Made by a program: the position numbers and the translations under genes
NCBI GenBank assembly: GCA_965115885.1
Contig: OZ220479.1
Span: forward strand, 1,240,001 to 1,304,000
Length of the DNA stretch: 64,000 nt
Reading direction: 5' to 3'
From: BD2-11 sp965115885
GTDB taxonomy: Bacteria > Gemmatimonadota > Gemmatimonadetes > Longimicrobiales > Gaopeijiaceae
The notes under the pieces: generated by a model
Told to the model about the DNA's origin: nothing
Database searches by the model: none
What the model saw: the letters and a program-made list of their open reading frames with translations, nothing else
Shown here: one piece after another, positions 1 to 8,797 of the stretch
Position numbering within the stretch: the first letter of the stretch is position 1
Layout: every line of letters starts with the position of its first letter

Positions 1-248
1 TGGACCTCGAAGCCCCGGTCCACCAAGCCTTCGACGACCGGACCGTGCGGGATTTCGATGGCCACGGCGATGCGGCCGACGTCCGCACCCACCCGAGCCT
101 CGATCCACTCCGCCATCGCGAAGAGCCCGTCGCCCCCGTGGGGAAAGGACTTCTCCGCCGTTTTTCCGCCGTCCCTGCCGGTCACGCAGACGTGATGGCT
201 CCGCGAAGCCCAGTCCACGCCTGCGTACCCTTCGTACGGCTCGCTCAT
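1..248 (-). CDS. IS110-family transposase, N-terminal part (cut by window edge)
   Basis: The minus-strand frame starts at the ATG at 248-246 behind a GGAGG ribosome site and stays open to base 1, giving about 82 residues. The N-terminus reads GVDWASRSHHVCVTG and is followed by AIEIPHGPVVEGLVDRGF. That is the RuvC-like DEDD N-terminal domain of IS110 transposases: first acidic residue in GVDWA, second in the AIE segment. IS110 enzymes insert circular intermediates without terminal inverted repeats. The catalytic C-terminal serine domain lies outside the window, so integrity cannot be judged. Confidence 0.85.
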   Translation of the reverse strand, partial: MSEPYEGYAGVDWASRSHHVCVTGRDGGKTAEKSFPHGGDGLFAMAEWIEARVGADVGRIAVAIEIPHGPVVEGLVDRGFEV

Positions 249-586
249 GCTCGCCCTCCTCCAGCGAAAGGGGTCGTAAGGATGAGACAGGCGGAATCGT
301 GAGGCTCGCCGCGATGCTTTGTCGATCCCTGTACTGGCGCTCGATGGCGCATACTCCCCACTGGGCATCCATCGCGGCTCCGCGCCGGGGCACGAGTCCC
401 CCCCAGGTGCTTGGCAGCGCAGGGGGCATTGGGTTGCTCCCGACCCGGTGCCTGTCTCGGTGCTTGCACTCCAATTCTGAAGCCTCGGATCGATTCCTCA
501 AACCTCATCTGAATGGTACAGGGGGACGATCATTCTCACGGAGAAACGAACCGACGACCTCGTGCCAGCGCCTCCGGCCGTCAAAG
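249..586. other. Non-coding gap between IS110 and IS3 element
   Basis: About 340 bases with no convincing gene. The short frames here are arginine- and proline-rich and have no ribosome site. Part is probably the upstream non-coding end of the IS110 element. The last three bases, AAG at 584-586, are repeated directly after the neighbouring IS3 element. Confidence 0.5.
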
Positions 587-653
587 TGAGGTGGTCCCAG
601 TTTTTTGGACAGGCCGTTAAGGTGTACTCCCGTACCCGAGAGGAGGCACTGAA

Positions 654-938
654 GTGGCCAGGAGAAGACGGAGATTCACCCCGCAGTTCAAGGCCCGGGT
701 GGCCATCGCGGCGATCCAGGAGCGCGACAGCGTCCAGGCGATCGCCCGCCGCCACGAGCTCCATCCCAACCAGGTGAGCCTGTGGAAGCGGCAGTTGCTC
801 GGCGCCGCCCCGGGCGTGTTCGACCCCGGCGCGCAGAAGCGCGTCAAGGAGCGCGACGCCACGATCCACGATCTCCACGCGAAGATCGGGGAGCTGACCG
901 TCGAGCGGGATTTTTTTCGGCGCGGGTTGCGGGGCTGA
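654..938 (+). CDS. IS3-family transposase OrfA
   Basis: 94 residues from a GTG at 654, behind GAGGAGG. Basic N-terminus (MARRRRRFTPQFKARV), then a helix-turn-helix (residues about 15-50, with AIARRHELHPNQVSLWKR) and a C-terminal leucine-rich helix ending GELTVERDFFRRG. This is the DNA-binding OrfA typical of IS3; alone it usually binds the ends and represses. Its end overlaps the slippery T run at 911-917, where a -1 shift would join it to OrfB to make the full transposase. Confidence 0.9.
   Translation: MARRRRRFTPQFKARVAIAAIQERDSVQAIARRHELHPNQVSLWKRQLLGAAPGVFDPGAQKRVKERDATIHDLHAKIGELTVERDFFRRGLRG
911..917 (+). promoter_or_regulatory. Slippery heptamer T-TTT-TTT for -1 frameshift, orfA to orfB
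   Basis: Seven T residues lie so that orfA reads gaT TTT TTT Cgg (codons starting 909, 912, 915) and the -1 frame also reads TTT TTT. This is an ideal X XXY YYZ slip site. OrfB is open in exactly that -1 frame. The same run is present at 53860-53866 in copy 2. Many IS3 elements use A-AAA-AAG; frameshifting here is inferred, not shown. Confidence 0.75.
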
Positions 939-1774
939 CCCGGGCCGAGCGCCGACGGATGATCCAGCGGGACGGCCCGCTGGTGCTGGCGAAGCAATGC
1001 GCGCTGGTGGGCGTGAGCCGGTCGTCGCTGTACTACGCGCCGAAGGGCGAGAGCGAGGACGTCCTCGCTCTCATGCGTCGCATGGATCGACTCCACATGG
1101 ACTACCCGTTCTACGGGAGTCGGCAGATGGCACGCCACCTTCGGCGCGAGGGGACGACGGTCGGCAGACACCGGGTCCGCCGGCTGATGCGGAAGATGGG
1201 GATCGAGGCGATCTACCGGCGTCCGAGGACGAGCGCGGCGAGCCCGGAGCACCGGGTGTTTCCGTACTTGCTGCGCGACGTCGAGGTCTCGCGGGCGGAT
1301 CAGGTGTGGTGCGCGGACATCACCTATGTGCCTGTGTCCCGGGGGTTTTTCTACCTGGTGGCGGTGATGGACTGGGCGACGCGCCACGTGTTGGCGTGGG
1401 AGCTGTCGAACACGATGGACGCGTCGTTCTGCGTGAGCGCGCTGGAGGAGGCGCTGGGCTCAGGGAGGCCGGAAATCTTCAACACCGACCAGGGCTCGCA
1501 GTTCACGAGCGAGGCGTTCGCGGAGCGGGTCCTGAGCGCGGAGATCCGGTTCTCGATGGACGGGCGGGGACGGTACCTGGACAACATCTTCATCGAGCGG
1601 TTGTGGAGGTCGCTGAAGTACGAGGCGGTCTATCTGCGGGAGATCGAAGACGGGGTCGCGGCGCGGCGCGTGATCGGGGATTGGATGGACTTCTACAACG
1701 AAGAGCGTCCGCATTCGGCGTTGGGCGGGCGGACGCCCGGCGAGGCGTACCGCGAGGGCGTGGACGTGGCATGA
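911..1774 (+). CDS. IS3-family transposase OrfB (DDE catalytic part, expressed by frameshift)
   Basis: This is the -1 frame part of the OrfAB transposase, about 288 codons from the slip site. It has an HTH_21 region (residues about 50-110, PFYGSRQMARHLRR) and an rve integrase core. The DDE triad is visible: D in CADITYVPVSRG, D in FNTDQGSQFTS, E in IFIERLWRSLKYE. It ends with the usual YNEERPHSALGGRTPGEAY tail. An ATG at 959 could start a separate OrfB, but the slippery site makes fusion more likely. No internal damage is seen, so this copy looks functional, unlike copy 2. Confidence 0.9.
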   Translation, partial: FFSARVAGLTRAERRRMIQRDGPLVLAKQCALVGVSRSSLYYAPKGESEDVLALMRRMDRLHMDYPFYGSRQMARHLRREGTTVGRHRVRRLMRKMGIEAIYRRPRTSAASPEHRVFPYLLRDVEVSRADQVWCADITYVPVSRGFFYLVAVMDWATRHVLAWELSNTMDASFCVSALEEALGSGRPEIFNTDQGSQFTSEAFAERVLSAEIRFSMDGRGRYLDNIFIERLWRSLKYEAVYLREIEDGVAARRVIGDWMDFYNEERPHSALGGRTPGEAYREGVDVA

Positions 1775-1859
1775 GCGGGTCCGGAGCGTTGGGAGGGACA
1801 TGGTCGGAACCGGCGAACCGGCGGCAGGGGTCGCCTGGGGAGACGCGGCGCCGGTTGCG

Positions 1860-1897
1860 TCGATTTTCCCGGCGGGCTAGCCCGCCGGGAAAATCGA
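1860..1897 (+). repeat. Perfect 38-nt palindrome in the IS3 3' non-coding region (copy 1)
   Basis: The two 19-nt halves, TCGATTTTCCCGGCGGGCT and its exact reverse complement, abut with no spacer. It lies 86 bases after the orfB stop. Copy 2 has a palindrome at the matching place (52879-52916) with a different stem sequence but preserved pairing. No T tract follows, so it is not a classical intrinsic terminator. A smaller hairpin, CGTCGC-GAA-GCGACG, lies nearer the right end. Confidence 0.85.
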
Positions 1898-2330
1898 GGT
1901 TAGACTCACTCCGAGGTGAGGAGGGGGCTGTTCGAGGGGGTGGGTTGGCGAGGTCGGCGGAGCCCGGTTCGGGAAGCGTCGCACCCGCTCGAACCAACCC
2001 CGAAAGGAATCGTCGCGAAGCGACGGAGTACACCTTAGCTTTGCCCCCATCCTGTCCAACGGAGTGGGACCACCTCAAAGTCGTCGATCGATCGGCAAGC
2101 GATATCCGAAAGTTCAACTGCGGAGACCGAAACGTGGGTTCCAACAGGGTTCAAGCGGGCGCGAGCAAGGTCGCGGAAGCTGCCGGGAAGCTCTCCGACA
2201 TCGGTCGCAAAGTCGTCGCCAAGGGAAAGGCCGGAAAGGATCGGGACGCACCTTCGAAATGGGAATTATACGCCTGCCTTGACAGCACGGCAAGATCATG
2301 CCACCTTCAATATACGCTAAGAGCAATGCA

Positions 2331-2876
2331 ATGAAGGGGTTGCATGGCGGCGAAGGGACCGGGAAAGCATCACCGGAAAGCATCACGATGCCGCAGGTTG
2401 CGGCGATGTTCGCAACTGAGGAATCGGCGACCCACTGGTTCGAGTCGTGGGTCTGGTCGTCCGGCCAGATGGCTTGCACACGTTGCGGAAGTGTGAACTG
2501 CTACCGGGTGAAGTCGGGCAAGCCGATGCCGTACAGGTGTCGCGATTGCCGGAAGTATTTCAGCCTCGAGACCGGGACGCTCATGGAGCAGTCGAAGCTC
2601 CCGCTGCGGTTGTGGGGCTGGGCGATCTATTTGGAGTTGACGAGCCTGAAAGGCGTTTCGTCGATGAAGCTGCACCGCGATCTCGGCGTCCGGCAGGCGA
2701 CGGCGTGGTTCATGTTGCACCGCATCTGGGGCGCGTTCGCGGACGTGCGGATGACGTTCGACGGGCCGGTGGAAGTGGACGAGGCGTATTTCGGCGGCAA
2801 GCGCAAGAATATGAGCGACACGCGTCGCAAGGAAGCGGAAGCGACCACCATGGAGGCACCGATGACTGAAAAGTGA
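2331..2876 (+). pseudogene. IS1595-family (ISXO2-type) transposase, C-terminally truncated
   Basis: Residues show the N-terminal zinc-ribbon domain (CTRCGSVNCYR ... YRCRDCRKYF, four cysteines) and the ISXO2 core start (LTSLKGVSSMKLHRDLGV, then GPVEVDEAYFGGKRKNMS), which carries the first catalytic aspartate. Homology stops about 15 residues later and the frame ends at a TGA at 2874-2876. The rest of the catalytic domain, roughly 100 residues, is missing, so it should be inactive. The start is uncertain: an ATG at 2298 is also in frame. The junction leads straight into the unrecognised operon downstream. Confidence 0.8.
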
Positions 2877-2891
2877 GAGAAGTCGTTCGAC

Positions 2892-3056
2892 GTGCAGGCG
2901 ACCAACCCGTTCTACCGGGGCGCGATGATGAGCGACATCGTCCAGCTGCTGTTCCACCCGATCAATCCGAAGGTGTGGGAGCGTATCGCAACCCGCAGAT
3001 TCGTCACGCCGGAGAAGGTGGAGGATGATGAACCCGACGTCAAGACAGGCGTATAA
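2892..3056 (+). CDS. Small protein of unknown function heading the 3-5.5 kb operon
   Basis: A 54-residue frame from GTG 2892 reads VQATNPFYRGAMMSDIVQLL and ends with an acidic tail. It is in the same frame as the preceding truncated transposase and separated from it by the TGA at 2874-2876. A short start (ATG 2862, good GGAGG site) runs into that same TGA after four codons. The gene may therefore have begun at 2862 and acquired a stop, or may start at the GTG. It ends 21 bases before the next gene and is probably co-transcribed. I do not recognise the family; composition looks like real protein. Confidence 0.4.
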   Translation: MQATNPFYRGAMMSDIVQLLFHPINPKVWERIATRRFVTPEKVEDDEPDVKTGV

Positions 3057-3077
3057 TTCCCTTCGAAATACGTCGTC

Positions 3078-4037
3078 GTGGAAGATTTGCCGGACCCGCT
3101 CAAGGAGAGCTACTTGCGCGTGCTCGTTTGGCTCGTCCACTTCGGAGACCGCCATATCGACGAGCGCGAGTTGTGCGAGATTCAGGTGCTGACGGCACAG
3201 CTCCGGTGTAGCGCCGAGGTGCGTCGAGCTCTTTGGTCGTGCCTGAAGGATCCGGCCCGTCTGGATGTCGAAGCGGAGATCGAACGTATGCACGAACGCG
3301 TTCCTTCGGAGCAGTCGAAGACGAGAGACGCCCTCAAGTATTCGCTGATCAAGGATGCGATACGGGTGCGCCGAGCCACGTCCGAAGACGCTGTCCGCGC
3401 GCAGCCGGAAATCCGTCGACTGGCCGAAGTCCTCGGATTGAACGACGAGCAGGTCGAGTTCATCGAGAACGCCTGCGCCCAAGACGAGAAAATCCTCGCG
3501 GGCGACGTGTCCGATTCCAAAATCGCGAGCACCGCCAAGTCGACGGCGGAGCATGCCGCTGCGGTCGGCGTTCCGGTTGCCGCGATCTATCTGAGCGGCA
3601 GCGTCACGGGCCTCAGCGCCGCCGGCATCGTTTCGGGGATCGCCGCTCTCGGACTGGGCGGTGTGCTGGGGCTGTCCGCGATGGTGACGGGCATCGGCGT
3701 GGCCGTTCTCACGGGGAAAGTCGCGCACTCGGGTGTGGGGTGGCTGCTGAGAGGGTCCGCGCGCAACCGTGCGTCTCTACGCGAGTTCATGCTTCAGGAG
3801 GTTCTGCGCACCCATCAAGAGGCGATCGTCAACCTCGGCGAGGACATGTCCGCTCTGGGCAGACGGATCGCGAATCTGTCCAGGAATACGGAAAAGAACC
3901 GTTCCGCCATCGAAAGACTGCTCCGGGAAGTGACGTTGCTGTCCCGGTCTTCCGGGGCGCTCGCCCGGCTGGGCGAGCGGGCGAGAGGCTTCGACCGGGA
4001 CCTGCAGAAAGAAGCGGTCGGCCATGAGGAAAAATGA
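3078..4037 (+). CDS. TerB-like/hydrophobic-hairpin protein of unknown function
   Basis: 319 residues from GTG 3078. Residues 5-138 are helical and acidic-rich, with a TerB-like layout (VLVWLVHFGDRHIDERE; later EVLGLNDEQVEFIENAC). Residues about 157-214 form a long Gly/Ala-rich hydrophobic stretch (GIVSGIAALGLGGVLGLSAM). It resembles a membrane-inserting glycine-zipper hairpin rather than a standard transmembrane helix pair. Residues 231-319 are charged and predicted coiled coil. The stop overlaps the next start by 4 bases, so the two genes are translationally coupled. No enzyme motif is visible. The combination of a sensor-like helical domain, a membrane-active hairpin and a location inside IS debris would suit a defence or stress effector, but this is inference. 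Confidence 0.7.
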   Translation: MEDLPDPLKESYLRVLVWLVHFGDRHIDERELCEIQVLTAQLRCSAEVRRALWSCLKDPARLDVEAEIERMHERVPSEQSKTRDALKYSLIKDAIRVRRATSEDAVRAQPEIRRLAEVLGLNDEQVEFIENACAQDEKILAGDVSDSKIASTAKSTAEHAAAVGVPVAAIYLSGSVTGLSAAGIVSGIAALGLGGVLGLSAMVTGIGVAVLTGKVAHSGVGWLLRGSARNRASLREFMLQEVLRTHQEAIVNLGEDMSALGRRIANLSRNTEKNRSAIERLLREVTLLSRSSGALARLGERARGFDRDLQKEAVGHEEK

Positions 4038-5476
4038 AAGGACGCATACAGAGAGAGGCCGAGCGAGCGGCGCTCGTTCAGCGGTTCCAGTTGGCGGCAT
4101 TGCTTGCCGCGTTGCAAAGGTTGGAGCGCGACATCGGCGTCCTCGAATCCGAATCCGCCCGGCAGTCCGTCGAACTGGAGCGCTTGGACGATGAGATCGG
4201 CCGCCTCTTCGCCCGCCTCGGCGTCCACAGGCCGACCGACCGCGAGGTGTCCGACCTGCCCGATCCGGTGGATCGAGGGACGGGAACCGCCACCGACGCC
4301 CCCTCCATCCTTCCGGAAGGGTTCGTAGCGCCGGGAGCCGACTGGGAGGCGTACCTCCGCAACGTGGAGCGGTACGTCGACGACCACGGGATCGAGGTGG
4401 CTGGAGATCCTCTGTTGCAGATGTTGCCGGGGCACCGCACGACCGAAATCCTGCGTCGGTTCGATGCGGAGTTCGGCTTCGAGCCGTGGGATCGTTGGGA
4501 CTGGGCCGTCGTCGGGCTCGCCGTCCTCGTCGGCGCGGCGACGGACTACCTGCTCGTCGCCACGCCCGGAGGGAGCTTCGGGGGACGGCCTCAGCGCGGC
4601 AGTCCGCTGACGGCATGGATGAAGGGACAGTCGCGGAAGCTGGCTCCGACGAATGGGTCCGACGGCCTCGAGCGCAACGCGTTTCAGCAGTGGATCGCCA
4701 AGCTGACCACCGCTGCGGAAGGCTGGGCCAAGGTGCCGTACGACGTCGTCGTCCCGAAGGACGGGCTGACGCCGAACGTCCACCGACTCTCCTCGCTCGG
4801 CCACGATCCCCTCCTCGGCCTCGTGTTCGGCGTGGGCGACGTCCTTTCCGGAACTTGCACGTTCATCGACGAGGCGGGCGCGTGGCGCGTCGTCGACGTG
4901 CCCGGCCGCGACGGCTCGTCCAACGTTTTCCATGCGATGGTCAAGGTGGTCGTCCACGGATTCTCGGACGTCTTCACCGAGCGGGGCCTTCCGCCGCCTT
5001 TCATGGCTCCGTTCCAGCTTCTGGACGCGAAGCTGAGGAAGGGCGGCGATTCCGTTTCGATCAGGGACGTTTCGCGCTACATGTACGGCAACGGCTACGA
5101 CCTTCGGCACTACATGACCATGAGCGTCTCGCCCGCGGTCGCCGAGATCGTTCTCGCCTCGTACCATGCGGTGCGGGCCTGCGCGGCGGATGCGCGATCC
5201 GGGAAGGCCGGGATCCCGGAGAGGTTGAAACGGGAGCAGATGGGGACCTTGACCCATGGACTGCTGGGGCTCTCCAACGTTTTAAAGACGGCGCTCTACG
5301 GCTGGAATCCGATGGCGATCAACCTCGCCCAGTTCCATGTCCTCGCCAAACGGATGCTGTCCTTGGTGAAGCTCTCCGCCCAACGCGACCGGTTGCTCCG
5401 GCGGGAACTGGACGACGGATGGAAGGAGTTGTTCGGTCAGCCCAAGCGGTCCTTTCCGAAAGCGTCCGCATCGTGA
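4034..5476 (+). CDS. Uncharacterised 480-residue protein with coiled coil and one membrane segment
   Basis: Starts at ATG 4034, overlapping the previous stop. Residues about 4-64 are a coiled coil. A charged linker follows, then a hydrophobic segment at about 157-177 (WDWAVVGLAVLVGAATDYLL). The central block at 245-274 looks like a conserved core (LTPNVHRLSSLGHDPLLGLV). The C-terminal half has the motif YMYGNGYDLRHYMTM and amphipathic helices (ALYGWNPMAINLAQFHVLAK). I know of no named function. Because it is coupled to the TerB-like protein, the two probably act together at the membrane. Codon use is similar to neighbouring chromosomal genes, so any transfer is either old or from a high-GC source. 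Confidence 0.75.
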   Translation: MKGRIQREAERAALVQRFQLAALLAALQRLERDIGVLESESARQSVELERLDDEIGRLFARLGVHRPTDREVSDLPDPVDRGTGTATDAPSILPEGFVAPGADWEAYLRNVERYVDDHGIEVAGDPLLQMLPGHRTTEILRRFDAEFGFEPWDRWDWAVVGLAVLVGAATDYLLVATPGGSFGGRPQRGSPLTAWMKGQSRKLAPTNGSDGLERNAFQQWIAKLTTAAEGWAKVPYDVVVPKDGLTPNVHRLSSLGHDPLLGLVFGVGDVLSGTCTFIDEAGAWRVVDVPGRDGSSNVFHAMVKVVVHGFSDVFTERGLPPPFMAPFQLLDAKLRKGGDSVSIRDVSRYMYGNGYDLRHYMTMSVSPAVAEIVLASYHAVRACAADARSGKAGIPERLKREQMGTLTHGLLGLSNVLKTALYGWNPMAINLAQFHVLAKRMLSLVKLSAQRDRLLRRELDDGWKELFGQPKRSFPKASAS

Positions 5477-5529
5477 CGGCCATGAGGCAGCGAAGACTCG
5501 CGGCGGCGTTCGGCCGCGCAGGATCCATG

Positions 5530-5551
5530 GACGGTCCGCTTCCGGACCGTC
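5530..5551. terminator. Hairpin between convergent genes (candidate bidirectional terminator)
   Basis: Nine-bp perfect stem GACGGTCCG / CGGACCGTC with a CTTC loop, followed on the plus strand by a pyrimidine-rich run (GCATCTTCTTTCC). It lies 54 bases after the operon stop and before the convergent end of the giant lipoprotein gene at 5720. The T tract is imperfect. Confidence 0.5.
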
Positions 5552-5719
5552 GCATCTTCTTTCCGGTCGAGGGGATCTTTCTCGAGAAGTGAGCGACGGC
5601 CTCCCGGCGTCGGTCCGTTCGGCACCTCCTTTCTCCCGCCCGGCGCCCGCGCCCCGACGTTCCGGGCTCGGGTCCGTCGGGGACGTCGGCCTCGAGGCGG
5701 GCGGCGTCGAATCCGCGCG

Positions 5720-8700
5720 CTACGACCCTTCCGCGGCGAGGGCGACCGTGGCGGAGCGGTTCCAGGTTGCGCCGACCCGTCTGGCTTCCAGCGCGACGGT
5801 CGTCGCCTTTCGCATCTTGGCTCTGGCGGCGGCGCCGATCAGCGGCGCGTCGGTGCCGTCCAACCTGTGCAAGTGCAAGGGATCGGAGGGCGAGCGTCCG
5901 TCCAGTTGCACCCTCGCGTTGGGGATCCTCGTCGGCTTTCCGTTGTTGGGATTCGTGCCGACGATGGGGAAGAGGCCCAGTTCGTACCAATGTCCGTCGT
6001 CGAGCTGCGCCACGATCCGAAGCTGCGTTCTCCTGCTCGCGGGGAACCAACCGGAGTTCAGGCCCATGTTGATCGCCGCGTTGTTCTGGATGCGCGAGAC
6101 CGTCACGGCGACGGGGACGGACATGGGGTCGATCGCGGCGACCGGAGCCGGAGAGGAGAGGAGGACGGAGTCCGGGGAACCGGATTTCGCGGCGGTGGCC
6201 TTGACCCGGATCTGGAGAGCGTTGTCCAGACGGGCGAGATCGCCGGAGCTCGCGGTGACGTCGAGGGAGTGCGCGCTGTCGCCGACGGACTCGACGGAGC
6301 CTGCGGCGACCGCCGCCGTCCACGATCCGGCGCCGATCCTGTACTCGACTCCGAACGATGCGCTCCCGTACCCGGAGGGCACGCTGTCCCCGTAGGCTTT
6401 CCACGTCACCCGGACGGTGTCGGAGTGGATCATGGGCAACTCCGTCGCGTCGGTCGCGAACGACCGCTCCGCCGCGACTTCCCGGGGCGCGAACGTGCCG
6501 GAGTCCACCGTCCCGGAGGCTGCGGGGACGTGGACCGCGTTGGAGCGGTTCCAGGCCCCGGAGCCGTGCTTCATCTCCACGGCGATCCGGAACTCGTCGA
6601 GCAGTTCGCGCCGGGTTTTCGGAGCGACGGTGCCGTCGACCCTGAGCATGGTTCTGGACAAGTGCCCGCTGGCGGTCAACCCCGCACCCGCCGCGGTGAT
6701 GTAGCCTCCGGGCTGGGTCACCGGCAATTCCCACAGCACGTACCAGTGTCCGTCCCCGAGCAACACTACGAGCCGTTGTTCCGATCTCGGGTTGACCAGC
6801 CCGCCGGCGGCTTCGTCCCAGCTCCAACTCGTGCTGATCTCGGGATCTCCGTTGTCCCTCACGGCCCGACGAGCCGCGAACCCCTTGGGCATCGGGTCGA
6901 TCGCGGGAACCGTGAACGGAAGGGAGAGGGCCGAATAGACGGGTCGCGAAGATTCGTCGAGCGACTGGGACTTGACCCGAACCTGGAACGCGGCGTCCAG
7001 GGCGCCGGTCTCGAAACCGGCCCCGGCGATGTCGCTCTGGAAGAGCTTCTTGCCCATCAGGGTGTCGCCCGACGCGGAGACCCATGCGCCGATGTCCCTC
7101 CATGCGGTGGCGCCGATCCTCGCCTGGATCCTGTGGCGCGCGTTCCGGGTTGCGGAGGTCCTCCACGTCACTCCGATGGAGTCGCCTTGGTACGTGGGAC
7201 CGAATGCGGTGGTCTTCAACCGCTCCGCACCGACGTTCCGGGCCACGAACGCGCTCGTGTTCACCGTCTCCGCGGCGAGGGCGACCGTGGCGGAGCGATT
7301 CCAGGTTGCGCCGACCCGTCTGGCTTCCAGCGCGACGGTCGTCGCCTTTCGCATCTTGGCTCTGGCTGTGGCGCCGATCAGCGGCGCGTCGGTGCCGTCC
7401 AACCTGTGCAAGTGCAGGGGATCGGAGGGCGAGCGTCCGTCCAGTTGCACCCTCGCGTTGGGGATCCTCGTCGGCTTTCCGTTGTTGGGATTCGTGCCGA
7501 CGATGGGGAAGAGGCCCAGTTCGTACCAATGTCCGTCGTCGAGCTGCGCCACGATCCGAAGCTGCGTTCTCCTGCTCGCGGGGAACCAACCGGAGTTCAG
7601 GCCCATGTTGATCGCCGCGTTGTTCTGGATGCGCGAGACCGTCACGGCGACGGGGACGGACATGGGGTCGATCGCGGCGACCGGAGCCGGAGAGGAGAGG
7701 AGGACGGAGTCCGGGGAACCGGATTTCGCGGCGGTGGCCTTGACCCGGATCTGGAGAGCGTTGTCCAGACGGGCGAGATCGCCGGAGCTCGCGGTGACGT
7801 CGAGGGAGTGCGCGCTGTCGCCGACGGACGCGACGGAGCCTGCGGCGACCGCCGCCGTCCACGATCCGGCGCCGATCCTGTACTCGACTCCGAACGATGC
7901 GCTCCCGTACCCGGAGGGCACGCTGTCCCCGTAGGCTTTCCACGTCACCCGGACGGTGTCGGAGTGGATCATGGGCAACTCCGTCGCGTCGGTCGCGAAC
8001 GACCGCTCCGCCGCGACTTCCCGGGGCGCGAACGTGCCGGAGTCCACCGTCCCGGAGGCTGCGGGGACGTGGACCGCGTTGGAGCGGTTCCAGGCCCCGG
8101 AGCCGTGCTTCATCTCCACGGCGATCCGGAACTCGTCGAACAGTTCGCGCCGGGGTTTCGGCGCGTCGGTGCCGTCGACCCTGTCCATGTCCCTGGACAA
8201 GTGCCTGGCGGCCAACCCCGCACCCGCCGCGGTGACGTAGGATCCGGGCAGGGTCGTCGGCAATTCCCACAGCACGTACCAGTGTCCGTCCCCGAGCAAC
8301 ACCACGAGCCGTTGTTTCGATCTCGGGTTGACCAGCCCGCCGGCGGCCTCGTCCCAGCCCCAACTCGTGCTGATCTCGGGATCTCCGTTGTCCCTCACGG
8401 CCCGACGAGCCGCGAACCCCTTGGGCATCGGGTCGATCGCGGGAACCGCGAACGGAGCGGAGAAAGTCGAATCGACGGGTCGCGAAGATCCGTCGAGCGC
8501 CTGGGACTTGATCCGAACCTGGAACGCGGCGTCCAGGGCGCCGGTCTCGAAACCGGCACCGGCGATGTCGCTCTGGAAGAGCTTCTTGCCCATCAGAGTG
8601 TCGCCCGACGCGGAGACCCATGCGCCGATGTCCCTCCATGCGGCGGCGCCGACCCTCGCCTGGACCCTGTGGCGCGCGTTCCGGGTTGCGGAGGTCCTCC

Positions 8701-8797
8701 ACGTCACTCCGATGGAGTCGCCTTGGTACGTGGGGCCGAATTCGGTGGTCTTCAACCGCTCCGCGCCGACGTTCCGGGCCGCGTAGGTCTCGTCCCC
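5720..8797 (-). repeat. 1,539-bp direct duplication (modules 7-8 and 9-10 of the giant lipoprotein)
   Basis: Long stretches are almost identical at an offset of 1,539 bases. For example, the block beginning CCAGGTTGCGCCGACCCGT occurs at 5762 and 7301. The offset equals 513 codons, so the frame is kept. Each unit covers two different protein modules, so the duplication copied a pair. Confidence 0.85.

Larger units (their letters stand above)
587..2077 (+). mobile_element. IS3-family insertion sequence, copy 1 (intact)
   Basis: The element is bounded by inverted ends starting TGAGGTGGTCCCA (587 onward; reverse complement ending at 2077). Similarity continues inward through TTGGACAGG and TAAGGTGTACTCC on both sides. 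It is flanked by AAG at 584-586 and 2078-2080, a 3-bp target duplication of the size expected for IS3. It carries orfA (654-938) and a -1 frame orfB to 1774, then about 250 bases of non-coding DNA with a large palindrome. A second, damaged copy lies in opposite orientation at 52698-54190. Confidence 0.9.

Noticed and set aside
2064..2282. 72-codon frame between the IS3 right end and the IS1595 remnant
   Set aside because: It starts inside the IS terminal repeat, is Arg/Gly/Ser-rich and has no ribosome site.
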